From CAYJPV01 sp964396055 (GTDB taxonomy: Bacteria > Acidobacteriota > Vicinamibacteria > Vicinamibacterales > JAKQTR01), in assembly GCA_964396055.1 (NCBI GenBank), contig CAYNDV010000174.1, positions 1 through 8,801 of the forward strand: 8,801 nucleotides of DNA, in the 5' to 3' direction. Position 1 is the stretch's first letter; each line of letters starts with the position of its first letter. Position numbers and translations under genes: made by a program. Positions 1 through 6,247 of this stretch are shown here, in pieces. A model generated the notes under the pieces. It was not told where the DNA came from. It worked only from the letters and a program-made list of their open reading frames with translations, and did no database searches.

Positions 1-2
1 TC

Positions 3-113
3 CAGCACCTCGATCGCCAGCTCGGGACACCGGACGCGGTGCTCGACGACCTCGGGGAGCGGCCCATTTCGCTAGCGGGACACTCGCATGGAACGAGACC
101 TGGACTCTCGTGA
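3..113 (+). CDS. C-terminal tail of an upstream gene (partial)
   Basis: The frame beginning at base 3 is open from the window edge to a TGA at 111-113, giving 36 residues. In its first part nearly every codon ends in G or C, as in the other genes here, and the peptide has an ordinary mixed composition (it includes LDRQLGTPDAVLDDLGERP). This suggests the end of a real protein that starts outside the window. It would overlap the next gene by 26 bases if that gene starts at 88, or precede it by 7 bases if it starts at 121. Too little is present to name a family. Since it lies upstream in a transfer region it could be a relaxase or a partition or replication protein, but nothing in the residues shows this. 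Confidence 0.45.
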   Translation, partial: QHLDRQLGTPDAVLDDLGERPISLAGHSHGTRPGLS

Positions 114-1017
114 GCAGTCGATGGACCGGCCGACACTGCGTCGCGGCAGCGGCAGCGCGGTGGGTCGGGACGTCCGCCGGCCTGAGCCGCGCGACGTGGT
201 CGCCCAAGGCCTCGACCTGCCACGCGGCCGCGTGCGAGAGCGGGTGAAGGTCTACACGCAGACCTACACGCTCCGCGGCTCAGAGGCGCGCACGCTCGCC
301 AACGTCGGTGCGTTTCGCGTCATCCCGGCAGAGGACCTCCGCTCCGAGTCGAGCCCTCGCCCGAACGCGCGCACGGGAGACCTCTACCACCTCCGCGAGG
401 CTGGTCTGATCCGCACGATTCCGTTCCTCGTCGGGCGAAACCGGACCAGCCTTGTCGTGCTCACCGAACGGGGCCGGGACCTACTGGAGAGCCGCCGGAT
501 CCGTGGCGACGAACGCGCGCAGGTCTTCTATGCCGGCGCCCTGAAGCCGCGAGAGCTCACGCACGACAGTCAGACGTACCGCGCGTACTTGCACGCGGCC
601 GAACGGCTCACGGCACAGGGCGCCGACATCCGCCGCGTCGCCCTGGATTACGAGCTGAAGCGCGACTACCAGCGCTTCCTGCACCAACGCAACCGGGCGC
701 GCCGCGGACCAGATCACGACACCGAGCACCCGGTGCCAACGGTCGAAGACTGGGCGCGCGACCACGACCTGCCGGTGCAGGACGGACACGTGCGATTCCC
801 AGACGTGCAGATTGAATTCGAGCGTGAGGACGGTCGGCGCGAGGTGGAGAACGTCGAGGTGGTCACGCCCCACTACCGCGGAGCGCTCGCCGTCTCGAAG
901 GCACGGTCAGGCTTCAGCTGTTACCACGCCGGCGGGCGGGGCCGGCTCGGTGGGGGCCACAGTCGGTCCGGAAGCCGCCCCTTCGACCCGCGGGTGGCGG
1001 AGGAGCTGTTCTCATGA
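88..1017 (+). CDS. Winged-helix protein, possibly replication-relaxation-like
   Basis: The product is 309 residues. Residues 1-55 are basic, rich in Arg and probably disordered. Residues about 62-135 look like a winged helix: a helix around the RTLANVGAF stretch, then a recognition-like segment (TGDLYHLREAGLI, 96-108) and a wing ending in LTERGRDLL (125-133). After His159-Asp160 comes a helical region, then a hydrophobic strand pattern with Pro-Asp (238-239), an acidic IEFE stretch and VENVEVVT (253-260). This spacing recalls the restriction-nuclease-like half of replication-relaxation family plasmid proteins (Pfam Replic_Relax), but the resemblance is by eye and weak. The last 30 residues are Gly/Arg/Ser rich. 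The start is uncertain: ATG 88 overlaps the upstream gene, while ATG 121 would follow that gene by 7 bases. The stop overlaps the next start (ATGA), so the two are probably translationally coupled. It may act in replication control or in the relaxosome. Confidence 0.7.
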   Translation: MERDLDSREQSMDRPTLRRGSGSAVGRDVRRPEPRDVVAQGLDLPRGRVRERVKVYTQTYTLRGSEARTLANVGAFRVIPAEDLRSESSPRPNARTGDLYHLREAGLIRTIPFLVGRNRTSLVVLTERGRDLLESRRIRGDERAQVFYAGALKPRELTHDSQTYRAYLHAAERLTAQGADIRRVALDYELKRDYQRFLHQRNRARRGPDHDTEHPVPTVEDWARDHDLPVQDGHVRFPDVQIEFEREDGRREVENVEVVTPHYRGALAVSKARSGFSCYHAGGRGRLGGGHSRSGSRPFDPRVAEELFS

Positions 1018-1991
1018 CCCTCGACGAGCAGGTCCAGGCGGTCGTTGCCTTCGGCTTCACCAGCCGTCAGGCGGGCTTCCTCGTCGAGGTCATGCGACAT
1101 GCAGGCGTCTGTCTCGCCAGGCAGTACTGCACCTACGCCGGCATCGTCCGCGGGCAGAAGACGCACGACTTCTTCGGTGGGCTGGTCAGCCGGCGTTTCG
1201 CCACTGCGCACCGTGGCGGCTCGCGTCAGGCACACGTCTATCACGTGCACCACAAGAAGCTCTACGCCGCCATCGGCGAGCCCGACGCACGATTCCGCAA
1301 GCCGTTGGCGGTAGCCAGGGCCGTCGAGCGCTTGATGATCCTCGACCACGTGCTCGCGCACCGGGAACTGCGCTGGCTCGCCGGTGAACACGAGAAGGTC
1401 GAGTACTTCGCCCGCACCACGACACTCCGACGTGAGGAACTGCCTGCGCTGACCTTCACCGGCAGCGGGACGAAGACCACACGCTACTTCTCCGACAAAC
1501 TGCCCATCGGCGTGTCCAGCGATGGGCGGCGGCACGTGTTCGTGTATCTCGTCACCCAGGATGTCCCGCTCGACTTTCGGGCGTTCCTGCATCGCCACGC
1601 AGAGCTGCTGCGTGCGCTGCCGGAGTGGGAGATTCGCCTGCTCATTCCACGTCACCTGACGGCCTCGACGGCCGCCTATCGGGAGGCGTTTCATGAGGAA
1701 CTCGCACAGCCCCTGCGACCAGCCGTCGCCGAGGAACTTGCCTGGTACTTCCGGCAACTCAGAGCCGTGCCGGAGCCGGGGGGCGTTCGCCTGCGGGAGG
1801 CCCAGCGGGCTTTCGCGGCATCCCGCTATCGCGCGCTCTACCGGGCCTGGCAACGCGACGGTGACCGCGTGTTGCACGCGACGACGTCGCCGACGCTGGC
1901 CGACAGTGTGGCCCGTCATGCTGGGCGCCTCGAATGTGACGTGCCGGCCCATCGGTACCTCCATCTCACCCCCCTGGTTGGCAGCGCCTGA
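1014..1991 (+). CDS. Conserved-looking protein of unknown function with N-terminal helix-turn-helix-like region
   Basis: The product is 325 residues. The start is well supported: GGAGGAG at 999-1005 lies 8 bases before ATG 1014, and this ATG overlaps the TGA of the preceding gene. Residues 13-87 look like a DNA-binding winged helix: GFTSRQAGFLVEVMRHAG, then a second helical stretch (residues 41-62) and a His-rich strand (HVYHVHHKKLYAAIG). Residues 100-125 are helical. Residues 145-215 carry short hydrophobic strands (RHVFVYLVTQD, WEIRLLIP), suggesting an alpha/beta domain. Residues 220-285 are helical and rich in Arg and aromatic residues. There is no signal peptide or membrane segment, so it should be cytoplasmic. 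I do not recognise a named family. Pairing with another winged-helix protein upstream of a coupling-protein operon suggests a role in element regulation, replication or DNA processing, which is inference. Confidence 0.75.
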   Translation: MTLDEQVQAVVAFGFTSRQAGFLVEVMRHAGVCLARQYCTYAGIVRGQKTHDFFGGLVSRRFATAHRGGSRQAHVYHVHHKKLYAAIGEPDARFRKPLAVARAVERLMILDHVLAHRELRWLAGEHEKVEYFARTTTLRREELPALTFTGSGTKTTRYFSDKLPIGVSSDGRRHVFVYLVTQDVPLDFRAFLHRHAELLRALPEWEIRLLIPRHLTASTAAYREAFHEELAQPLRPAVAEELAWYFRQLRAVPEPGGVRLREAQRAFAASRYRALYRAWQRDGDRVLHATTSPTLADSVARHAGRLECDVPAHRYLHLTPLVGSA

Positions 1992-2001
1992 CGTGGCGCG
2001 A

Positions 2002-2046
2002 GGGGGAACGGGTGGGGGAACGGGTCCCAAAGCGCACTGTTCCCCC
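2002..2046. repeat. Tandem GGGGGAACGGGT duplication with inverted partner
   Basis: GGGGGAACGGGT occurs twice back to back at 2002-2013 and 2014-2025. GTTCCCCC at 2039-2046 is the reverse complement of the first eight bases of either copy, so a stem can form with a 17-base loop (2014-2021 with 2039-2046) or a longer loop using the first copy. It begins 10 bases after the stop of the preceding gene. It could act as a transcription terminator without a T-run, or as tandem protein-binding sites (operator or iteron-like). The sequence shows only the repeat. Confidence 0.6.
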
Positions 2047-2165
2047 CTGCCGATGGTCACGGACCGTGTCATGGGCGGTCGGGCATTCGTCGCGCTGGAC
2101 ACGGCGGGTCGAGCTGTAAGCCCCTGTCGTCGCAGTGAGTTGGCGCGTGTGCCGGCCGTCGACCC

Positions 2166-2188
2166 CGGGCGGCGTTCTGTGCCGCCCG
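2166..2188. repeat. 8-bp inverted repeat (hairpin)
   Basis: CGGGCGGC at 2166-2173 is matched perfectly by GCCGCCCG at 2181-2188, with a 7-base loop (GTTCTGT). No T-run follows. It is one of several stems in this non-coding stretch. Function unknown; it could be a structural element of an origin or a protein-binding site. Confidence 0.5.
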
Positions 2189-2220
2189 CCGGAGCCCACA
2201 GCCGCAGGTCGCACAGGGTA

Positions 2221-2295
2221 CCGGGGCGTGAGCGACCCCCCGTTTGCGGGGCCTGGGTGGCCCCGCCCCCGTTCCGGGGGTCGCTCACGCCCCGG
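2221..2295. repeat. 20-bp perfect inverted repeat with nested 8-bp stem
   Basis: The arm at 2221-2240 is the exact reverse complement of 2276-2295 (core GGGGCGTGAGCGACCCC). Between them, GCGGGGCC at 2246-2253 pairs perfectly with GGCCCCGC at 2259-2266 around a 5-base loop (TGGGT). The whole can fold as a roughly 75-base hairpin with one internal loop. It is too long and symmetric to be a simple terminator, and no T-run follows on either side. Candidates are a structured origin (transfer or single-strand replication), a bidirectional terminator, a recombination target, or a palindromic REP/MITE-like element. Only the symmetry is directly seen. Confidence 0.8.
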
Positions 2296-2331
2296 CTGTC
2301 CCTATCTCAACGTCTTGCGTCAGCGGCCGGT

Positions 2332-2366
2332 GATGGTGGTGTCGTTGCGACCCGCCATCCTGCCCG
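2332..2366 (+). other. Candidate oriT nick region with adjacent hairpin
   Basis: CATCCTGCCCG at 2356-2366 matches the nick-region pattern of IncP/MOBP plasmids (YATCCTG followed by Y). By analogy the nick would fall between G2362 and C2363 on the + strand. Just upstream, 2332-2344 can pair with 2348-2359 around a TTG loop as a 12-bp stem with one bulged T (2340) and one G-T pair. The last bases of the stem overlap the nick motif, whereas in RK2 the inverted repeat sits several bases further upstream. It lies 85 bases before the ribbon-helix-helix gene and upstream of the coupling-protein gene, a common oriT location. Against it: shorter versions (CATCCTGC) also occur inside genes, at 3494 and 4743, where they simply encode Ile-Leu. 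Confidence 0.35.
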
Positions 2367-2450
2367 CAATGCGCCGCACATCCGCTGCGCCATGTCGCTC
2401 GGAACCACGGTGCTGAACCCGTCGGCAGCTACCCGTCCACGAGGTCCGTC

Positions 2451-2723
2451 ATGCCACTGATCAAGCCACGCACGCGCGGGAAACAAATGGTCCGTCTGAT
2501 CACGCGGCTCGACCGTGAGAACAACGAGGCGCTCTACGCCTACGCGCAGTTTCTGGGTGAGCCCGTGGAGTACGTGCTCAACCAGTTGGTCGACACGGTG
2601 TTGGCCAAGGACAAGGATTACGTCGCGTGGCGCGCCGACCACCGGCAGTCCTGCGTGCCGCACCTCACGAGCCGCCGGCGCGGTCGTTCGGCGAGCAACG
2701 TCTCCGTCCCTGAACGGGCGTAG
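2451..2723 (+). CDS. Small ribbon-helix-helix DNA-binding protein, putative relaxosome accessory
   Basis: The product is 90 residues and opens the transfer operon. GAGG at 2441-2444 lies 6 bases before ATG 2451. Residues 1-11 are basic. Residues 12-19 (QMVRLITR) fit the DNA-contacting beta strand, residues 21-35 (DRENNEALYAYAQFL) helix A, the Gly-Glu-Pro at 36-38 the turn, and residues 38-53 (PVEYVLNQLVDTVLAK) helix B. This is the Arc/CopG/MetJ layout. The tail after residue 62 is Arg/Ser rich and probably flexible. The coupling-protein gene starts 14 bases downstream. Known proteins of this fold next to coupling-protein genes bind oriT and regulate their own operon (TraM/TraY/NikA-like roles). 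That role is inferred here from position and fold, and the upstream hairpins would be its natural binding sites. Confidence 0.7.
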   Translation: MPLIKPRTRGKQMVRLITRLDRENNEALYAYAQFLGEPVEYVLNQLVDTVLAKDKDYVAWRADHRQSCVPHLTSRRRGRSASNVSVPERA

Positions 2724-2737
2724 CCACAGGCACGACC

Positions 2738-4729
2738 ATGCTGCATGCCATTGTCCAGGTGCGCGCGGTGTTAGCACTCTGCGTGGCGGTCGCCATTGGA
2801 ACCTGGGGACTACACGCGTTCCCTGTGCGACTGGGCGATGACATCTTCCTGCAGATGATCTTCGTGCGGAAGCCCGTGGTCTTCCACGTGCTGACGTATG
2901 GGTACGCGACGTTGTGGTTCAGCACGCCCTTCTTCGCGATCTCCACGCTGTTGTCGCTCGCCACGATCGCCGAGTCCCGCCGCCGGCGAACAACACGATC
3001 TCACGCGCTGCCGCCGTACACCGCCCCCGAGCATCGGCCGGCACCGATGCTGGTGTTGGGGGAAGCCCATTACCCGACGTCGGCGGGACGCGCGCCCGCG
3101 CCAACGTGGCTGACCATCCCGCAACGAGGTCTGTACACCGGCGTCATGATTCTCGGCGCCGTGGGCACCGGCAAGACGTCCGCCTGCATGTATCCCTACG
3201 TCGAGCAACTGCTCCGCTGGCGGGCCGACGATCCCGAGCGGAAACTGGGCGGCCTGCTGCTCGAAGTCAAAGGCGACTTCTGCAAGCAGGTGCGCACGAT
3301 GCTCGCGCGAGCGGGGCGGGCCGACGACTACCTGGAAATCGCCGTGGGCGGCGATGTTTGCTACAACCCCCTCCACAACGATCTCGACCCGTACGCCGTC
3401 GCGTATGCCATCGCCTCGCTCCTGAACAACCTGTTCGGCAAGTCGAAGGAACCGTTCTGGCAACAGGCCTACACCGACCTCCTGAAGTTCGTCATCCTGC
3501 TCCGCCGGCTCAGCGACGGCTATACCACCCTCTCCGAGGTCTACCGCTACGTGCTCGATGAGGGCCAGATCGATCGGGACATCCGGCGGCTGAAGGGCAC
3601 GCTGGCGGAGCCGCCCGAAGTGCTGGTCGTGTCGCTCGAAGACTACCGCCAGCACGGCGCGCAGACGACGTGGACGCACTGGTTTGCTGAAGGCCCGGCC
3701 CAGATGGCGCACCCGTACGACAGCGAACTGGAAGCGTTCCTGGATGCGCGCCAAGTGTCGTACGTCGTGCAACAGGCACAAGGCACCGGATGGGCCGAGC
3801 GTCGCTACCAGCTCGACGCCGTCGAACGCTGGTACCTGCACGGATGGAGCCGCCTCGACGCGCGCCTGCGATCGTCCATCACCGAAGGGGTCATCGTCTT
3901 TTTGTCGTTGTTCGATGACAACCAGGCGATCCACCGGACGTTCTGCCCACCGCGATCGGCCTACGTCGATCCGCCGGTGGCGGGTGCCCCGCGGCCCCTG
4001 CCGCCCATTGAGGATCTCCTCGAGACGGGACACGTTCTGGCGCTCAACTTCCCCGTCGGGATGAACCCAGGTCTGGCACGCGCCCTCGGGGTGATGCTCA
4101 AGCTCGACTTCCAGCGCGCCGTGCTCCAGCGGATTCCCCGGATCTCGGCCAGCCCGGATCGTATCTGGCGCGATCTGCTCTTCGTGTGTGACGAGTACCA
4201 CGCGTTTGCCACCGTCGGCGAGACCGACCCGACCGGTGACGAACGCACCTTCGCGCTGTCCCGCCAGGCACGCCTGATTCCCATCGTCGCGACCCAGAGC
4301 ATCAGCTCCCTGCGCTCGGCGTTGCCGGGCGAGGAGAGCTGGCGCACCTTGCTCCAGTGCTTCCGCACGAAGTTGTTCCTCGCCACGAGCGACGAATTCA
4401 CGGCGCGGACGGCGGCCGAACTGTGTGGCAAGCGCGACCGCCTCAAGGCTCACTACACGTTGTCGGAGGCCGGGCAGAGCGCACACGTGTCGTTGCTGAC
4501 CGGACGAGCGGCTGCCGCCAAACAAACGCTCAGCACGAGCAAGAGCTACGCGCCGCACAACGACTACATCTTCCCGCCGCGCGTGTTCACCGAGCTCCAG
4601 AACGCCCAGGCCATTGCGTTGCCGTATGACGGCTTCAACCCGTTGCCGCCGCAGTTCTGCTATCTGAAGCCGCACTACCTCGACGTGCAGACCAGCTACT
4701 TCGACCACCTTGCGCAGGGGGCCCTGTGA
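2738..4729 (+). CDS. virD4: Type IV coupling protein (VirD4/TraG-like ATPase)
   Basis: The product is 663 residues, within the normal range for coupling proteins. Two N-terminal membrane segments are visible at about residues 8-26 and 55-77, followed by a basic linker (RRRRTTR, 81-87). Walker A is GAVGTGKT at 140-147. Walker B is LLFVCDEYH, with Asp485-Glu486, and the downstream TQS motif (519-521, in IPIVATQSISSL) is the conserved coupling-protein sensor region. The stretch around 500-580 matches the TraM-recognition part of TraG/VirD4 proteins. These inner-membrane hexameric ATPases receive the relaxase-DNA complex and pass it to the type IV secretion channel. ATG 2738 has a weak AGG 7 bases upstream, and the gene follows the ribbon-helix-helix gene by 14 bases. 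Its stop overlaps the next gene's GTG by 4 bases. The family call is firm; the exact subfamily is not. Confidence 0.93.
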   Translation: MLHAIVQVRAVLALCVAVAIGTWGLHAFPVRLGDDIFLQMIFVRKPVVFHVLTYGYATLWFSTPFFAISTLLSLATIAESRRRRTTRSHALPPYTAPEHRPAPMLVLGEAHYPTSAGRAPAPTWLTIPQRGLYTGVMILGAVGTGKTSACMYPYVEQLLRWRADDPERKLGGLLLEVKGDFCKQVRTMLARAGRADDYLEIAVGGDVCYNPLHNDLDPYAVAYAIASLLNNLFGKSKEPFWQQAYTDLLKFVILLRRLSDGYTTLSEVYRYVLDEGQIDRDIRRLKGTLAEPPEVLVVSLEDYRQHGAQTTWTHWFAEGPAQMAHPYDSELEAFLDARQVSYVVQQAQGTGWAERRYQLDAVERWYLHGWSRLDARLRSSITEGVIVFLSLFDDNQAIHRTFCPPRSAYVDPPVAGAPRPLPPIEDLLETGHVLALNFPVGMNPGLARALGVMLKLDFQRAVLQRIPRISASPDRIWRDLLFVCDEYHAFATVGETDPTGDERTFALSRQARLIPIVATQSISSLRSALPGEESWRTLLQCFRTKLFLATSDEFTARTAAELCGKRDRLKAHYTLSEAGQSAHVSLLTGRAAAAKQTLSTSKSYAPHNDYIFPPRVFTELQNAQAIALPYDGFNPLPPQFCYLKPHYLDVQTSYFDHLAQGAL

Positions 4730-5724
4730 GTAGCCTGGACCGCATCCTGCCGTTCCTCCGGCCCATTGAGGATCTGCTGGTCGATCCGTCGATCACCGAG
4801 GTGATGGTGAACGACGGAGGCCGGCATGTCTTCGTCGAGCGGGAGGGTGCGCTGGAGGCGGTGGTTGGCCGGTCGCTGGAGCCGCGCAACCTGACCGTGG
4901 CGATCAAGAACATCGCGCGGGCGTGTGGCGACGAGATTTCCGAGGCCCAGCCGCTGCTCGACGCACGACTGGAAGACGGGTCGCGGGTGGCGGCGATGTT
5001 CCCGCCCTGCGCCATGGCCGGCCCGGCGCTCACGATACGAAAGTTCACGCGAAGGTACAGCCTGGAGGATCTCGTCCACGTCGGCGCCATGACGCCTGCG
5101 TTAGCCGCACAACTCGCCCAGGCCGTCGCGACGCACCAGAACCTCCTCATCTCCGGCGGAACCGGCACCGGCAAGACGACACTCCTGAATGCACTCGCGG
5201 CCGGTATCCCCGACGCTGAGCGCATCGTCGTGATTGAGGAAACCTCGGAGATTCACCTCGACAAGCCGAACCTGTTGCGTCTGGAGGCGCGGCGCGCGCA
5301 GGCCCCGCTCGGGCACGAAGCGCCGCTGCCGCCCGTCACGATTGCCGACCTCGTGCGTGCGACCCTCCGCCACCGCCCGGATCGCATCCTCGTGGGCGAG
5401 GTGCGGGGCGCCGAGGCCTTCGACCTGTTGCAGGCGCTCAATACCGGTCATCTCGGGAGCCTGACCACGATTCACGCCAACTCCGCGGAACAGGCCCTGA
5501 CTCGCCTGGCGCACTGTGTGCTGACGGCCAACGTCGGCCTCCCCCATCGCAGCATTCGGGAGGCGATTGCCTTGGCGATCCGCCTGGTCGCGCACGTCGC
5601 CCGAGTGGGCGGGCGGCGACGGGTCACGGAGTTGGTCGCCGTGCGCGGGTACGACGGTGAAACCGACCGGTTCCTGCTCGAACAGCGCTACACGGCAGAC
5701 GCCAGCCCGGGAGCAGCGTCATGA
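4726..5724 (+). CDS. virB11: VirB11/TrbB/CpaF-type secretion ATPase
   Basis: The product is 332 residues, with no membrane segment. It starts at GTG 4726, overlapping the previous stop (GTGA). Residues 1-110 form the N-terminal domain (LLVDPSITEVMVNDGG is typical). Walker A is GGTGTGKT at 144-151. The Asp box region is VVIEETSEI (168-176), where Glu-Glu stands at the usual acidic pair. Walker B is RILVGEVRG (220-228) and the His box is GHLGSLTTIHANSA (241-254). These traffic ATPases form cytoplasmic hexameric rings at the base of secretion channels. The C-terminal part reads rather like CpaF/TadA proteins as well as TrbB, so motifs alone do not decide between conjugation and Tad pilus families. 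The coupling-protein neighbour and the absence of TadB/TadC genes favour conjugation. Its stop overlaps the lipoprotein start (ATGA). Confidence 0.92.
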   Translation: MSSLDRILPFLRPIEDLLVDPSITEVMVNDGGRHVFVEREGALEAVVGRSLEPRNLTVAIKNIARACGDEISEAQPLLDARLEDGSRVAAMFPPCAMAGPALTIRKFTRRYSLEDLVHVGAMTPALAAQLAQAVATHQNLLISGGTGTGKTTLLNALAAGIPDAERIVVIEETSEIHLDKPNLLRLEARRAQAPLGHEAPLPPVTIADLVRATLRHRPDRILVGEVRGAEAFDLLQALNTGHLGSLTTIHANSAEQALTRLAHCVLTANVGLPHRSIREAIALAIRLVAHVARVGGRRRVTELVAVRGYDGETDRFLLEQRYTADASPGAAS

Positions 5725-6236
5725 GACACGTGAATAGACTCCGTCGTCCATGGCATCTCTGGAGCGCGGGTTTTGTCTGGGTCGCAGGGCTCGCTCTGTC
5801 CGCGTGCGGTGGCGGGACGACACCAAGCGGGCCCAGCACCCCATCGGCTCCGCAGTCGTTTCTCTCGGGCACGTGGCAGGGCACCCTCACGATCCAGGTC
5901 AACCCGGGGGACCCCGGCGCGCCGCTCCCCACGACGGGCACGACCGAGTGGACGTTCGAGGTGGTTCCGCAGACCAATCTGCAGACGTTCTCGAACACGT
6001 TGCGGTCGCAGCACCCGTGGCTGCCAACGACCATGACCGGCACGACGACGTTGGTGCCGCAGAACGTCCCGCCGACGCAGATCAGTACGCAGGGGTCGTA
6101 CGACTCCCCCCGGGGTTGTCGCGGGACCTTCGGCAGCTCCGGCACGGCGGAGGCGACACGCATCGACGCAGACTTCACGGGTGTGGACTGTAACCACACG
6201 ACGTTCACCGGCCGGATCGTGCTGACCAAGCGCTGA
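5721..6236 (+). CDS. Small secreted lipoprotein of unknown function
   Basis: The product is 171 residues. The N-terminus is basic (RHVNRLRRP), then hydrophobic (about 11-28), and ends in a lipobox LSAC with Cys29 as the predicted lipidated residue. A flexible Gly/Pro/Ser/Thr linker (30-47) follows, then a Ser-Gly-Thr-Trp-Gln-Gly motif at 49-54 and a beta-rich, Thr-rich domain to the end. Cys133 and Cys157 may form a disulfide. It should sit in the outer membrane or on the periplasmic face of a membrane. The 4-base overlap with the VirB11-type gene ties it to the transfer operon. At this size it is much larger than the VirB7 lipoprotein. It could be a channel-associated lipoprotein, an entry-exclusion factor or a cargo gene of the element; nothing in the residues decides between these. 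Confidence 0.8.
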   Translation: MRHVNRLRRPWHLWSAGFVWVAGLALSACGGGTTPSGPSTPSAPQSFLSGTWQGTLTIQVNPGDPGAPLPTTGTTEWTFEVVPQTNLQTFSNTLRSQHPWLPTTMTGTTTLVPQNVPPTQISTQGSYDSPRGCRGTFGSSGTAEATRIDADFTGVDCNHTTFTGRIVLTKR

Positions 6237-6247
6237 GGGAGTCTCAG

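Larger units (their letters stand above)
1992..2450. other. 459-base non-coding region rich in inverted repeats
   Basis: No frame here has both a believable peptide and the codon-end bias of the neighbouring genes. The open frames that cross it give Pro/Arg-rich, low-complexity translations. It contains, in order: a tandem 12-base duplication plus an inverted copy (2002-2046); a short palindrome CACGG-A-CCGTG (2058-2068); an 8-bp stem (2166-2188); a 20-bp perfect inverted repeat with a nested 8-bp stem (2221-2295); and a bulged hairpin running into CATCCTGCCCG (2332-2366). It separates the two-gene unit on the left from the transfer operon on the right. It probably holds the terminator of the first, the promoter of the second and perhaps the transfer origin. 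I could not identify a convincing -35/-10 promoter by eye. Confidence 0.7.

Noticed and set aside
921..2288. A 455-codon minus-strand open frame across the second gene and the non-coding gap.
   Set aside because: Low-complexity Arg/Gly/Pro translation, and it crosses the large palindrome. The plus-strand gene has a better start signal and composition.
2221..2295. Reading the long hairpin as a simple intrinsic terminator.
   Set aside because: No T-run follows on either strand, and it lies about 230 bases beyond the nearest upstream stop, so an ordinary terminator is a poor fit, though a terminating effect cannot be excluded.
1693..2460. A 255-codon plus-strand frame covering the end of the second gene and the gap.
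   Set aside because: It starts out of frame inside a supported gene, and its translation is Pro/Arg/Ser-rich without structure.
3494..3501. CATCCTGC in the coupling-protein gene as a second nick-like site.
   Set aside because: It lies in conserved coding sequence (Ile-Leu codons), lacks an adjacent hairpin and does not extend to the longer CATCCTGCCCG match. The similar string at 4743 is rejected for the same reason.
2810..4708. A 632-codon open frame on the minus strand opposite the coupling-protein gene.
   Set aside because: It is a mirror of a clearly recognised ATPase gene; high G/C third positions remove stops on the opposite strand. Its translation is Arg/Gln/Glu-rich with no motif.
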